The position numbers and the translations under genes are program-made. Source: Peptococcaceae bacterium (lineage in GTDB: Bacteria > Bacillota > DSM-521 > Neomoorellales > Neomoorellaceae). Taken from it: a stretch of 41,124 bases of DNA. Of this stretch, positions 1 to 8,100 are shown one piece after another. Under the pieces are notes generated by a model, which did not search any database, was not told the origin of the DNA, and was given only the letters and a program-made list of their open reading frames with translations. The DNA lies in contig DOLC01000088.1 of the NCBI GenBank assembly GCA_003509545.1, positions 1 through 41,124 of the forward strand, read 5' to 3'. The first letter of the stretch is position 1. Every line of letters begins with the position of its first letter.

Positions 1-968
1 TTGCATAACGCCGCTCCGTCAGGATTAATATCCAGGGCCAAACAGCCAGAAGCTGTGTCGGACTCCCGCATCCCGCTCAGTTCAAACGTCAGATGCACTA
101 TATAGCGGCCCTCCAAGGTGCGGACCAGCTCCACTGTATAAGGCAACTCCATGGCCAGCCATATCCGCACCAGGTCCCGGTGCTTCTCCGGTAACCACAA
201 CCTGCCCTCCACTCTCGGGGCGCGGCTCATCTTCGGGCGGCCGAGGACGTCTTCGCCTACCTTCTCCGAGAGGTGGGAAATGGTCACCGCCAGGTGGAAC
301 TCCCCCTCCCGGTAGGTTACCTTCATGTTCGGGTTGCCGCCCTTGGTCTCGTCCCCCCGGGAGTAGAGGCGGTTTTTGCGGGCGGCCCGCCACTCCTCCC
401 GCGTGGCCCGGCCCTTGCAGACCTTCTTCCACAGTTTCTTGCCGCCAAACACTACCTTGGGTACGGTCCCGTTCTCCCGGTGGGCCTCGAGTTCGGCCAG
501 CTTCTTCTCTAAAGACGCCACCCGGCTGTTCCGCCCCTTGGCCGCCAGGCGAAGTTTTTCAATAAGTTCTGGGGTAGCCCCTTTTTTCTCTGCCACCGCC
601 AGCTTCTTCATAGCCAAGCCGAGCTTCTTCCTCGCCCGGCCCAGCTTCTTTTCCGTTTCCTCAATCTCTAGCTCCAACAGCTCTCTCTGGGAATCCAGCA
701 CACCTTGTGCCTTAAGCCTGGCGTCGTCCACATACCGCGAGTTGAGACCGAAAAGCTCCTGACCGAGTTTCTTAATTCGATCGCGGGATGCGCCCTCCAG
801 GAGCCGGTTGAAGGCCCACCTCATGCAGGCGCAGAAAAGCCGCATCTCCGTCTCAAGGGGGTCTTCCTCACCACGGCTCCACTTCGAAGACCGGAAGGCA
901 GGGTAGACCTCTGGGAAGAACTCCCCGCATACTGTAAAGCTAAATTTGTCGTTCCCCTTCTTCGGCAT
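1..968 (-). CDS. tnpB: TnpB-related protein of an IS607-type element, N-terminal 322 residues (runs off window)
   Basis: The frame opens at an ATG at 968, inside the recombinase gene (stop 940-942), and is open for 322 codons to the window edge. The TnpB family comprises RNA-guided DNA nucleases carried by IS200/IS605 and IS607 elements. Seen here: an N-terminal beta/aromatic segment, a conserved 'MRWAFNRLL' helix near residue 50-60, a long Lys/Glu-rich coiled coil (about residues 85-165), then a beta-rich segment leading to 'CLALDINPDGAAL', which I read as the RuvC-I motif with its catalytic Asp. The long N-terminal part fits the 'TnpB-related accessory protein' group rather than compact ~400-residue TnpB. 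RuvC-II/III, the zinc finger and any guide RNA would lie beyond the window. Family call fairly sure from the recombinase overlap and RuvC-I; activity cannot be judged. Confidence 0.72.
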   Translation of the reverse strand, partial: MPKKGNDKFSFTVCGEFFPEVYPAFRSSKWSRGEEDPLETEMRLFCACMRWAFNRLLEGASRDRIKKLGQELFGLNSRYVDDARLKAQGVLDSQRELLELEIEETEKKLGRARKKLGLAMKKLAVAEKKGATPELIEKLRLAAKGRNSRVASLEKKLAELEAHRENGTVPKVVFGGKKLWKKVCKGRATREEWRAARKNRLYSRGDETKGGNPNMKVTYREGEFHLAVTISHLSEKVGEDVLGRPKMSRAPRVEGRLWLPEKHRDLVRIWLAMELPYTVELVRTLEGRYIVHLTFELSGMRESDTASGCLALDINPDGAALC

Positions 969-1431
969 CCCTTATCAGCTCCCGGAAGCCCTGCCGGATT
1001 TTCCTGCCTCCCCTCACACCATACAGCCGGGCCGAAAAAGAAGTCACTATGGCTAACAAATCCTGGACCAGCTCTGTATGTGCGTCCTCAGGCTCGATCT
1101 CGGAAGTGATTTCTATCTCTACTCCGCAGTATTTTAAATGGCGCTCTAGATAGGCGTACCCGAACCTGGCCAACCTGTCGGGGTATTCGATGAGCAGTTT
1201 CTTAAACTCACCCCGTTCGGCACTTTTTAGCACCCGTTCCAGGCCCCGGCGCTTCTGGTTTAAACCCGAAGCCACATCCGAATACTCTGCCACTACACGG
1301 TAGCCCTTCTCCCGTGCGTATGCCCGCAGCCTCTCCATATGGTGCTCGAGATTTCCAGCGTCGGCCTGCTTCTTCGTAGACACCCGGGCATAAAGGACAA
1401 CCGCGTCCGGCTCTGCCTTTATCCCTCCCAG
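940..1431 (-). pseudogene. tnpA: IS607-family serine recombinase TnpA lacking its N-terminal DNA-binding domain
   Basis: The resolvase catalytic domain is present: 'VVLYARVSTKKQ' with the nucleophilic Ser, then 'SDVASGLNQKRRGLE', 'LLIEYPDRLARFGYAYLE' and a C-terminal helix. In IS607 TnpA a MerR-like helix-turn-helix precedes this domain and ends in a linker such as 'GIKAEPDAVVLYARVS'. Here only the linker (from about 1431) survives; an in-frame TGA lies just upstream and the frame then collides with the truncated helicase gene. No ATG precedes the catalytic core; the only usual start is a GTG at 1383 inside the active-site motif. The recombinase is therefore very probably non-functional. Family call is secure; inactivity is inferred from the missing part. 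Confidence 0.82.
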
Positions 1432-2333
1432 AGGGGTCTCCAGGCGTTTTCATCCACCTGGGCATCTGATGCGGCACGGTTGGCAATAAGGCGCAAAATT
1501 TTCCCCACCCTGGCCTTGTCCCATGCCCTAACGTCTAGTTCCTCCAGAAGGTCTTCAAGCTCATCTTTTACCGGGCCCAAATCAGGCCGGTGTTGAAATT
1601 CCAGCATATCTAACTCGATCCGGAATCCGTCGAAGGAGGCAGCAGGGGTCACGGTCAGCACGCCGCGGACGGCGTCTTGAGAGATCTCCGCCGGGGCCGT
1701 AAGAAGATGGCGTTTAATAGTAACCCCAGCAGGATCGCGCCACTGGAGCAGCCCTACAGCGAGGACAAGCTCATAACGTTCCTCAGCTTCCTCGAGGCGG
1801 CGGCGCATAAAGTCTACGTCCTCATAGAGTTGTTGCACTTCCCGCCAAATGCGAAATTCCTTTGCCCAAGGTTCCCACTGGTTCACCAGATACTCGAGCC
1901 ACACCTGTTCCAACTTCTCAGCCGCCGGCCAATCCCGACGATTCGGTTGAGATTTGGGAGCATTTCTTTTGGTACCTGAGTTGGTCTTCCCCTGCACGAG
2001 GTCAAAGAGGTCCTCTGTGCTTTTTAAGGCATATTCTTCCGGTTTATCCAAAAAGTCATCTGGAAGCCAAGGCTTTATTTCTTCCGGAATCGGTGGCGGC
2101 TCCGGCCTGCGCTTCTTGCGGACCTCCAGCCACAATTCGGGAATCTCATCGGGCTTCTCCGCGCTAAAGGCCGACCTGCAGGCGTCCGTCCAACCGGAAG
2201 GCAGGTCACTAGGGAGATCGGCCAGCCAGAGAACCTTATCCCCACTTCCGTAGGCCGTAACCCGCTTCCGCCTCAGGGTGGCGAAGTTTTGAAGGAAAGC
2301 AAGAAGCTGCTTCGTTTTTGCAAGCTGCTGCAC
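1419..2333 (-). pseudogene. N-terminal fragment of a large helicase/AAA-type protein, truncated at the IS607 junction
   Basis: A 304-residue frame starts at a GTG at 2333 (no good Shine-Dalgarno at the usual distance). It is acidic, with 'LLAFLQNFATLRRKRVTAYGSGDKVLW' type sequence at the N-terminus, a Pro-rich linker about residues 75-90 and helical Glu/Arg-rich stretches further on. From memory this resembles the N-terminal region of very long AAA/DNA2-type helicase-nuclease proteins of Clostridia; no Walker motif is present here, as expected if only the front end remains. It stops ('ENAWRPLWEG') exactly where the recombinase linker begins, overlapping it by 13 bp, so both genes appear cut at one junction. 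The family assignment is tentative; the truncation is inferred from the junction and from absent downstream domains. Confidence 0.45.
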
Positions 2334-2404
2334 TATAACCCGCCCCCCAAAATCTCTTCCTCCAGGCGTAACCCCTTCACAGGGTCATCATGCCCCCTGC
2401 TTAC

Positions 2405-3136
2405 CTATCGTGTTTTCGATAGGATGTTACTATATTCTCTTATTGCGGCAATGATATTATTTATGCGGAAAATCTTTATACCACGCGTCGCGCACTTCAG
2501 CGCCAGCGCCCGTATCCACGATCTTGACCAGTAATCGGGATGGACTAGGATGTAAAGTGCAGGTTGTTCCTTTGTTCGAAGCAAAGCTTCGATCTGCTTT
2601 GTTGTAAGCCCTACATTCCATCGAATGCCAGCATCGCTGAGGTATTTGACAGCCGAAAAATCCAAATCAAGATAGGCTTCTCCCAGGATATTAGCCCTGC
2701 GCTTAAGACCTTCGTCCTTTTTAAAGATATCATAATTTGCCTGATAACCGCGTTTTCTCACCCTTGGATTGCCATGAGAACAAACCGTATAGACATTGAC
2801 CCCGGCACGCCGGAAGCGGGATAGTTCTTCCTCGAACAAAGCAATAGCCTTATCAAAGTCTCCATTGCAACGGTCTAAAGTGTCGTAGTGATACCCAATC
2901 TCAAAACCCTCGTTCTGCAACTGTAACATTAAAGGAATATCATAGGCCCTGGTATTAACACGAAAATAGAATGTCGATCTTAAACCGAGCTTGAGTTCCG
3001 CATTAGCAATGTCCTGAGCGCGGCGGGAGTTCCACTCCACATCATGGCGTAAAATCACGAAAGGTGGGGATTGCTCACTGGCGAGATAATCCCTCACAGT
3101 AATTACTCTATAGCCACTTTCGACAATGGCTCGCAA
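2405..3136 (-). CDS. Polysaccharide deacetylase-like (NodB-fold) protein, 5' end frameshifted
   Basis: 243 residues from a TTG at 3136. The motif 'FVILRHDVEWNSRRA' (about residues 27-41) carries the His-Asp pair of metal-dependent NodB-fold deacetylases, followed by 'STFYFRV', 'GFEIGYHYDTLDRC' and 'SHGNPR'. Family members act on N- or O-acetyl groups of polysaccharide or peptidoglycan, which suits the end of this glycan cluster. The TTG has no ribosome-binding site. An alternative TTG at 3189 has a G-rich Shine-Dalgarno-like stretch about 7 bases upstream, but a perfect 20-bp tandem duplication (3134-3173) puts it out of frame. Removing one copy restores a continuous protein with about 12 more residues (reading L-D-F-T-L-K-A-Y-Q-S-F-L). 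The gene is probably crippled or switchable. Confidence 0.72.
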   Translation of the reverse strand: MRAIVESGYRVITVRDYLASEQSPPFVILRHDVEWNSRRAQDIANAELKLGLRSTFYFRVNTRAYDIPLMLQLQNEGFEIGYHYDTLDRCNGDFDKAIALFEEELSRFRRAGVNVYTVCSHGNPRVRKRGYQANYDIFKKDEGLKRRANILGEAYLDLDFSAVKYLSDAGIRWNVGLTTKQIEALLRTKEQPALYILVHPDYWSRSWIRALALKCATRGIKIFRINNIIAAIREYSNILSKTR

Positions 3137-3173
3137 AAAGCTTTGGTAAGCCTCAAAAAGCTTTGGTAAGCCT
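3134..3173. repeat. Perfect 20-bp tandem duplication at the 5' end of the deacetylase-like gene
   Basis: The unit CAAAAAGCTTTGGTAAGCCT occurs at 3134-3153 and again at 3154-3173 without any mismatch. Because 20 is not a multiple of three, it breaks the frame between the TTG at 3189 and the rest of the deacetylase-like gene. Confidence 0.97.
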
Positions 3174-3238
3174 TAAGCGTAAAATCCAAGATGTTACCCC
3201 CCTAATTCGAGGTAATAAAACCCCACCTTAAACCGCCC

Positions 3239-4498
3239 TTAATTTTGCAGGACTTCGGTAATCACCTGGGAAAGCTTTTCTCCCAGAACCTCGATGCTGT
3301 GGTATTTTTCTACATACTTGCGGCCGTTGTCACCCAGTCGCTTCCTTTCTTCTGGCGGCATTTGCTTAATCTGGAGGATAGCCCGCACTAGGGCTTCGGG
3401 ATTTTCCGGGTCAACAACTAGACCAGCACCGGCTTCCTCTACAACTTGATTGACCGCCTGTCCAGCCATAACAACTGGCTTGCTGCTAGCTAGATAATCA
3501 TAAAGTTTGTTCAAACTAATGCCGTACTTATATACATCAAGAGTTCTTAAACAGAATAGCAGCAAATCTGACTCCCCTAATACAGCCCCCACTTCATTTT
3601 TGGGCACAGGATCTAAAAAAATAATATTGAAGGCATTTTTTTCCTGCGCCCGCTTCATTAGCCTTTCCTTTTCCGGCCCGTCGCCAATTAGGAAAAAGTG
3701 GATCTCTGGATCCACCTGTAACATCAAGGCAGCCGCCTCGACTACCGTGTCCAAACCGTTGGCCGGGCCGTGAGCCCCGGCGTAAACTACCTTGAATTTG
3801 CCCCGATGCTCTGCAAAGGCCTTCGCACAAGCTGATGACGGATCCAACTTTTTGCCATCAAACCGCCGCAGATCAACTCCGTTAGGGATCCAGACAATTT
3901 TTTCGGGGTTGATTCCCTTCCCGGCAATGTACTCTCTAGCATTTGGAAGCAAAACGATAATTTTCTCCGCCTTCTGGTACATAAACTTTTCCCAAGTATA
4001 GAGGAGCTTGGCCATTAGGCTTGTCTCCTTCATGGCACCCATATCCACCGCTGTCTGGGGCCATAGGTCACGGACCTCAAAAAGGAACCTCGCCCCGTAT
4101 TTTCGTGCCAGCCACCATCCCACCAGGGGGGCAATGGGATGCATGGAGGAACCAATAATAATATCAGGTGGCTCAAACTTCCTGTGATGACGCCACAAAT
4201 TAAAACCGTAGGATAGCATGTTCAGGACCCTGCGCCAATCGTTTCTCTGATAAGGGAATGTCTCCAGCCAGACGAACCTCACGCCGTCATAATTTCCCAC
4301 CCGTAAACCTTCGCCCGGCTTGGTCTTGACGTAGCTGTGGGTAACGTGGTCGAAACCAGAAGCAAAGATGGTGACCTCGTACCCCCGCTTGACCAGTTCC
4401 CGCCCCAGGTCAAAGTGCCTGGTTCCACCGGGCATATCGGGACTGATGGCATAGTGGTTAAAGAGCCAAACAGTGCATCTTTTTTCCCTTCCTGCCAT
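3239..4498 (-). CDS. Glycosyltransferase family 4, WbuB-like
   Basis: 419 residues, ATG at 4498 preceded by GAGGTTGTCGCC. It has a GT-B fold of the GT4 type: N-terminal acceptor domain with 'PGGTRHFDLGRELVKRGYEV' (about 24-43) and 'FLFEVRDLWPQTAVDMGAM' (about 138-156), which is characteristic of the WbuB subgroup that transfers an N-acetylated amino sugar; then the nucleotide-sugar domain with 'VWIPNGVDLRRF', 'KVVYAGAHGPANGLDTV' and 'SLNKLYDYLASSKPVVMAG'. It probably adds one sugar to the lipid-linked repeat unit on the cytoplasmic face of the membrane. It follows the 2-epimerase gene by 16 bp, so it is read in the same operon. The exact donor and acceptor cannot be read from sequence. Confidence 0.88.
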   Translation of the reverse strand: MAGREKRCTVWLFNHYAISPDMPGGTRHFDLGRELVKRGYEVTIFASGFDHVTHSYVKTKPGEGLRVGNYDGVRFVWLETFPYQRNDWRRVLNMLSYGFNLWRHHRKFEPPDIIIGSSMHPIAPLVGWWLARKYGARFLFEVRDLWPQTAVDMGAMKETSLMAKLLYTWEKFMYQKAEKIIVLLPNAREYIAGKGINPEKIVWIPNGVDLRRFDGKKLDPSSACAKAFAEHRGKFKVVYAGAHGPANGLDTVVEAAALMLQVDPEIHFFLIGDGPEKERLMKRAQEKNAFNIIFLDPVPKNEVGAVLGESDLLLFCLRTLDVYKYGISLNKLYDYLASSKPVVMAGQAVNQVVEEAGAGLVVDPENPEALVRAILQIKQMPPEERKRLGDNGRKYVEKYHSIEVLGEKLSQVITEVLQN

Positions 4499-4514
4499 GG
4501 CGACAACCTCACAA

Positions 4515-5600
4515 TCATCCGCGCAATAAGTGCCTCACAATCAGCTCTGCGCTGTGGCCATCCCCATAGGGATTCCCTTCTTTTCCGTGAAAGCCAGCTA
4601 AACTACAGCTAATTTCCTCAGCTAGCTTTTCCGGAGATTCGGGATAAACCACCTTGTTCCACCCCAACTCCACCAGTTCCACCCATTCCGTCTCCTCGCG
4701 CAGGGTTACACAAGGAACCCGGTAGAAAAAGGCCTCTTTCTGCACTCCTCCAGAATCAGTGATGATGAGCCTGGCGTTTTGTTCCAGCATGATCATATCT
4801 AGGTAGCCCACAGGCTCAATGAGGCTCAGGTGAGCCGCAGCTACCTCTAGGAGCCCGTAACTCTCCATAGCCTTGCGGGTGCGGGGATGCACAGGAAAGA
4901 CTACCGGTATTTCCTTGCCTACCTCGCAGAGACCCCCTGTAATGGCCCGGAGCCTCCTGGGATCATCAGTGTTCTCGGCGCGGTGGATGGTCACTAACGC
5001 GTAGCCTTTCGGCATTAATTCCAACCTTTGGAGGATGCGACTTTCCCGCCGTGCCTTCTCGCCGTAAAAAAGCGCAGCGTCATACATCACGTCGCCCACA
5101 AGGTATATCCGCTTTTCCGGAACGCCCTCCCGGCGAAGATTTTCCACTGCAGCATGGGTTGGAGCAAATAGCAAGTCCGAGGCGTGGTCGGTAAGCACGC
5201 GGTTGATCTCCTCGGGCATCTTTCGGTTGAAGGAGCGCAGGCCCGCTTCCACGTGAGCCACCGGGATATGGAGCTTCGCCGCAGCCAGAGCTCCGGCCAA
5301 GGTGGAATTGGTGTCGCCGTAGACCAGCACCCATTCTGGTCTTTCGGCTAATAGGACTTGTTCGATGGCTTCCAACATCTTGCCCGTCTGGGATCCGTGG
5401 GTACCAGAACCTATTCCCAGGTGATAATCTGGCCTGGGGATTTCTAGTTCCTCAAAGAATATATCCGACATATTTTCGTCGTAGTGCTGGCCGGTGTGGA
5501 CCAGCACTTCCTGCACTTCAGGAGTAGCCCGCAACACTCGAGAAACTACGGCTGCTTTGATGAACTGGGGACGTGCCCCTACTACTGTAGTTATCTTCAT
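4515..5600 (-). CDS. wbpI: UDP-sugar 2-epimerase, WbpI/WecB family
   Basis: 361 residues from ATG 5600, which has GGAGG 6 bases upstream and overlaps the previous stop as ATGA; an upstream in-frame start would lack this support. WecB/WbpI enzymes invert C2 of UDP-HexNAc or its uronic derivatives. Seen: 'VGARPQFIKAAVVSRVL' at the N-terminus, 'HTGQHYDENMSDIFFEELEI', 'VYGDTNSTLAGALAAAKL', 'HVEAGLRSFNRKMPEEINR', 'RAENTDDP' and 'TDSGGVQKEAFFYRVPCVTLR'. The 'TGQHYDENMSDIFFEEL' and 'RAENTDDP' patterns agree better, from memory, with WbpI (UDP-GlcNAc(3NAc)A to UDP-ManNAc(3NAc)A) than with plain WecB, and the complete wbpABDE set in the same cluster supports this. WecB activity remains possible. Confidence 0.85.
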   Translation of the reverse strand: MKITTVVGARPQFIKAAVVSRVLRATPEVQEVLVHTGQHYDENMSDIFFEELEIPRPDYHLGIGSGTHGSQTGKMLEAIEQVLLAERPEWVLVYGDTNSTLAGALAAAKLHIPVAHVEAGLRSFNRKMPEEINRVLTDHASDLLFAPTHAAVENLRREGVPEKRIYLVGDVMYDAALFYGEKARRESRILQRLELMPKGYALVTIHRAENTDDPRRLRAITGGLCEVGKEIPVVFPVHPRTRKAMESYGLLEVAAAHLSLIEPVGYLDMIMLEQNARLIITDSGGVQKEAFFYRVPCVTLREETEWVELVELGWNKVVYPESPEKLAEEISCSLAGFHGKEGNPYGDGHSAELIVRHLLRG

Positions 5601-6709
5601 ATCAGCCTCCGGTAGAGGGCAATTAATTTGGCAGCTTCGGTATCCCAATTATAGCGCTCGAAAACCGCTTTTTGACCGCGCCGGCCCATGGCCTCGGCTT
5701 CCTCCGGGTGTTCCAAAATCCACTGAATGACTTTGGCAATGGCCGCCGGGTCCAACGGGTCCACCAGCAGCCCACATCGTTCTTTCTCCACGATTTCACG
5801 CCACAAAGGAAAATCGGAGGCGATCACCGGTAGGCCGGCGGACATGTACTCGAAGAGCTTGTTAGGCTGGGCTTCCAGATGATTGGGTTCCGGATGAAAT
5901 AGCACTAGCCCCGCTCGCGCCTCCCCCAGTAACCGCGCCACAGAAGCACGGTCCTGCCAGCCCACAAACTCTATGCGATCCCAACCCGGCAGGCCGCGCA
6001 CTTCTGCTTCCAGAGATGGCGGAGAAAAGGCCCCTACGAGCACTAACCGGGCATTCAAGCTCTCTGGTACCAGGCTCATAGCCTGCACCATTTCCCGAAT
6101 GCCCCGTATTACGGTAATGCCGCCCACATAGATTATCTTGGCGGGGCGGTTCTGGTACGGTGTGGGATCTGGCGATACAAGCTCATTCAAGATAGGGAAA
6201 TTCTGCACTATTACCGTCTTGCCTGCCGGGAAGCGCTTGGCAATGGCAGGCGTAGCGGCGACTATGCCATCAAATATTAAAGAAGCCAACGCCTCAGTCA
6301 CGCGTGCCCCCCGTGCTACAAACCTACGTAGAGGCCTAGGGATCCATTCTTTGCTCAAAATTTGCTTAGGTACGTCTTCGTGCACGTCGTAAATAACCTT
6401 TCCTATTGTCAACCCCTTGAGTAAAAGTCCCACTACCAAGAGTTCAGGATCATGTAAGTGATAAATTGCGGCCTTTTGCCGATAGCTAAGGCGAAAGGCT
6501 TGCCAGGTAAGGCCTAATATACGAGTGAAACGGTTTTGGGGCTTAGGCAGGGTGATGACTTTAACTCCGTCGACAGTCTCACCTTTCTTATGCTGGGCGA
6601 TTAGGGTGACGTTATAGCCTGCCCTCACCAATGTTTGGACCTGCCTACAGAAAATCCGCGTGTCAAAGTAAGGATGGACGGTACTAACGACGCAAACTCT
6701 AGACACCAT
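5597..6709 (-). CDS. Glycosyltransferase family 4
   Basis: 370 residues, GT-B fold. N-terminal 'VVSTVHPYFDTRIFCRQVQTL' and 'AAIYHLHDPELLVVGLLLK' are typical of a GT4 subgroup in capsule and exopolysaccharide loci. 'IYDVHEDVPKQIL' follows, then the donor domain with 'IIYVGGITVIRGIREM', 'FHPEPNHLEAQPNKLFEYMSAGLPVIAS' carrying the Glu pair that contacts the nucleotide sugar. Its TGA overlaps the ATG of the 2-epimerase gene, which implies translational coupling. Expected role: cytoplasmic transfer of one sugar to the undecaprenyl-linked repeat unit. The sugar cannot be named from sequence. Confidence 0.88.
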   Translation of the reverse strand: MVSRVCVVSTVHPYFDTRIFCRQVQTLVRAGYNVTLIAQHKKGETVDGVKVITLPKPQNRFTRILGLTWQAFRLSYRQKAAIYHLHDPELLVVGLLLKGLTIGKVIYDVHEDVPKQILSKEWIPRPLRRFVARGARVTEALASLIFDGIVAATPAIAKRFPAGKTVIVQNFPILNELVSPDPTPYQNRPAKIIYVGGITVIRGIREMVQAMSLVPESLNARLVLVGAFSPPSLEAEVRGLPGWDRIEFVGWQDRASVARLLGEARAGLVLFHPEPNHLEAQPNKLFEYMSAGLPVIASDFPLWREIVEKERCGLLVDPLDPAAIAKVIQWILEHPEEAEAMGRRGQKAVFERYNWDTEAAKLIALYRRLI

Positions 6710-6720
6710 TCGGTTCCCCC

Positions 6721-8100
6721 TTAAAGTCTGAGAGGACTTCTCATTTTCCCCCCTCGTTGGTTGCTTATGGTATTATCTAACAATATAGATACCACTATAA
6801 GAGTTGTGAGCAAGCGGTCTCCCTGTAGCGCTGGATGAAAAATATACATTATCAATAATGCGATGATCGCAGCTGCATAACCTAATCCCCAAAGGGCAAT
6901 TTGTTGATTAGTGGGCCACATGGTGGTGAAGAATCTCCATCCGATCGAGAAAAGAAACACATGTAAATATAATAATAAGATAACGCCCATCAAGCCCACG
7001 TTGACTAAGAACCAAAAGTACTGACTGTCGGTAGACTTGCTATAACCACCGGGTACCCCTAACAACCAGCCTAGTGCTCCCGCTTCATTTAATGCATTTA
7101 TTGCACTGGGCCACCTATCCGTCAACCGCTCTTCAGGCACTCCAGTATTCATCAACGTATCTATGGTACTCGTAAGGCGCCAGCTAATCTTCTCTGCAAA
7201 GGGCGTATATTGAAATGTAACAAAAAAGGTACCTACCACGAGTAGTAATAATGTAATAAAACGTGGTATTTCTTTACCTTTTCCACTAATAAGACTGTGG
7301 CACACTATCAATATTAAGTATACCGATATTCCACTTATCCACCCCACTACTGCCCCTCTAGAAAGAGTGAGGAGCAAACACAGGACCGAAATTAGGTAAA
7401 TCCCTATGTTTTGCACATTATGTGCAAATGGCAAAAACATCGATAATATGAAAGCAAGAAAATCACCTAACAAAATTGGGTGACCATCCATTGTTGACGT
7501 AGCTCGTCCTGCTCCTCCCATCTTAAGTATATAGCCTCCTGTTTTTATTAGGAGGTCATCAACACTCTCTCCCTTATAAGGGAAAAATTTACTAAGGAAA
7601 GTGTTTAGTCCTATATTAGGAATAAAGTGATGAAACTCAGCTGCCTGGATAACCCCAATCAAGCCCATAACAGCAATTCCACACCAGAGAAGACGTAGAC
7701 TTTTTTCCAATACTAGAAACCTCTGCCCATAAAGATTGATAATTGTCACTCCTATAATAATATTTAGCAAAACCTTGGCCGGCCAATTGATCACGAAGTA
7801 AAAGTTGGCGGTACCCGTAACAAATGATGATAAAAGGGCACTAACCGTAGCACTAAACATCAACAGTAATGCAAATAATACAAAAAACCTTACACTTTTA
7901 GGTATAATTAAATGAAATTGTCTTTTAATAACAAGAAAACAAAAAGCCAAAATAAAAAATATGTGATCAATTCGTAAGTATACTCCTAATTTTATTAGAG
8001 GTGAAAACAGCACACTAATCCATAATAATATCAGCAAATATGGTATTCTTTGCTTCTTTGTATCAAACATTTTATCTTTTTCTCTTGAATTACCTGACAT
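6721..8100 (-). CDS. wzy: O-antigen/polysaccharide polymerase-like membrane protein (Wzy/WaaL type)
   Basis: About 459 residues from ATG 8100, chosen because AAGGAGAA lies 6-8 bases upstream; it overlaps the end of the C5-epimerase gene. About ten to twelve hydrophobic segments are visible. A large loop after the central region carries 'KMGGAGRATSTMDGHPILLGDF', with the Arg and 'GHPI' pattern common in the Wzy/O-antigen ligase superfamily, and 'LTLSRGAVVGW' follows. The role would be polymerising or ligating the flipped repeat unit on the outer face of the membrane. The base composition is clearly richer in A+T than neighbours on both sides. Wzy and ligase cannot be told apart by sequence, but it is the only such gene here and it sits with wzx. 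Confidence 0.75.
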   Translation of the reverse strand: MSGNSREKDKMFDTKKQRIPYLLILLWISVLFSPLIKLGVYLRIDHIFFILAFCFLVIKRQFHLIIPKSVRFFVLFALLLMFSATVSALLSSFVTGTANFYFVINWPAKVLLNIIIGVTIINLYGQRFLVLEKSLRLLWCGIAVMGLIGVIQAAEFHHFIPNIGLNTFLSKFFPYKGESVDDLLIKTGGYILKMGGAGRATSTMDGHPILLGDFLAFILSMFLPFAHNVQNIGIYLISVLCLLLTLSRGAVVGWISGISVYLILIVCHSLISGKGKEIPRFITLLLLVVGTFFVTFQYTPFAEKISWRLTSTIDTLMNTGVPEERLTDRWPSAINALNEAGALGWLLGVPGGYSKSTDSQYFWFLVNVGLMGVILLLYLHVFLFSIGWRFFTTMWPTNQQIALWGLGYAAAIIALLIMYIFHPALQGDRLLTTLIVVSILLDNTISNQRGGKMRSPLRL

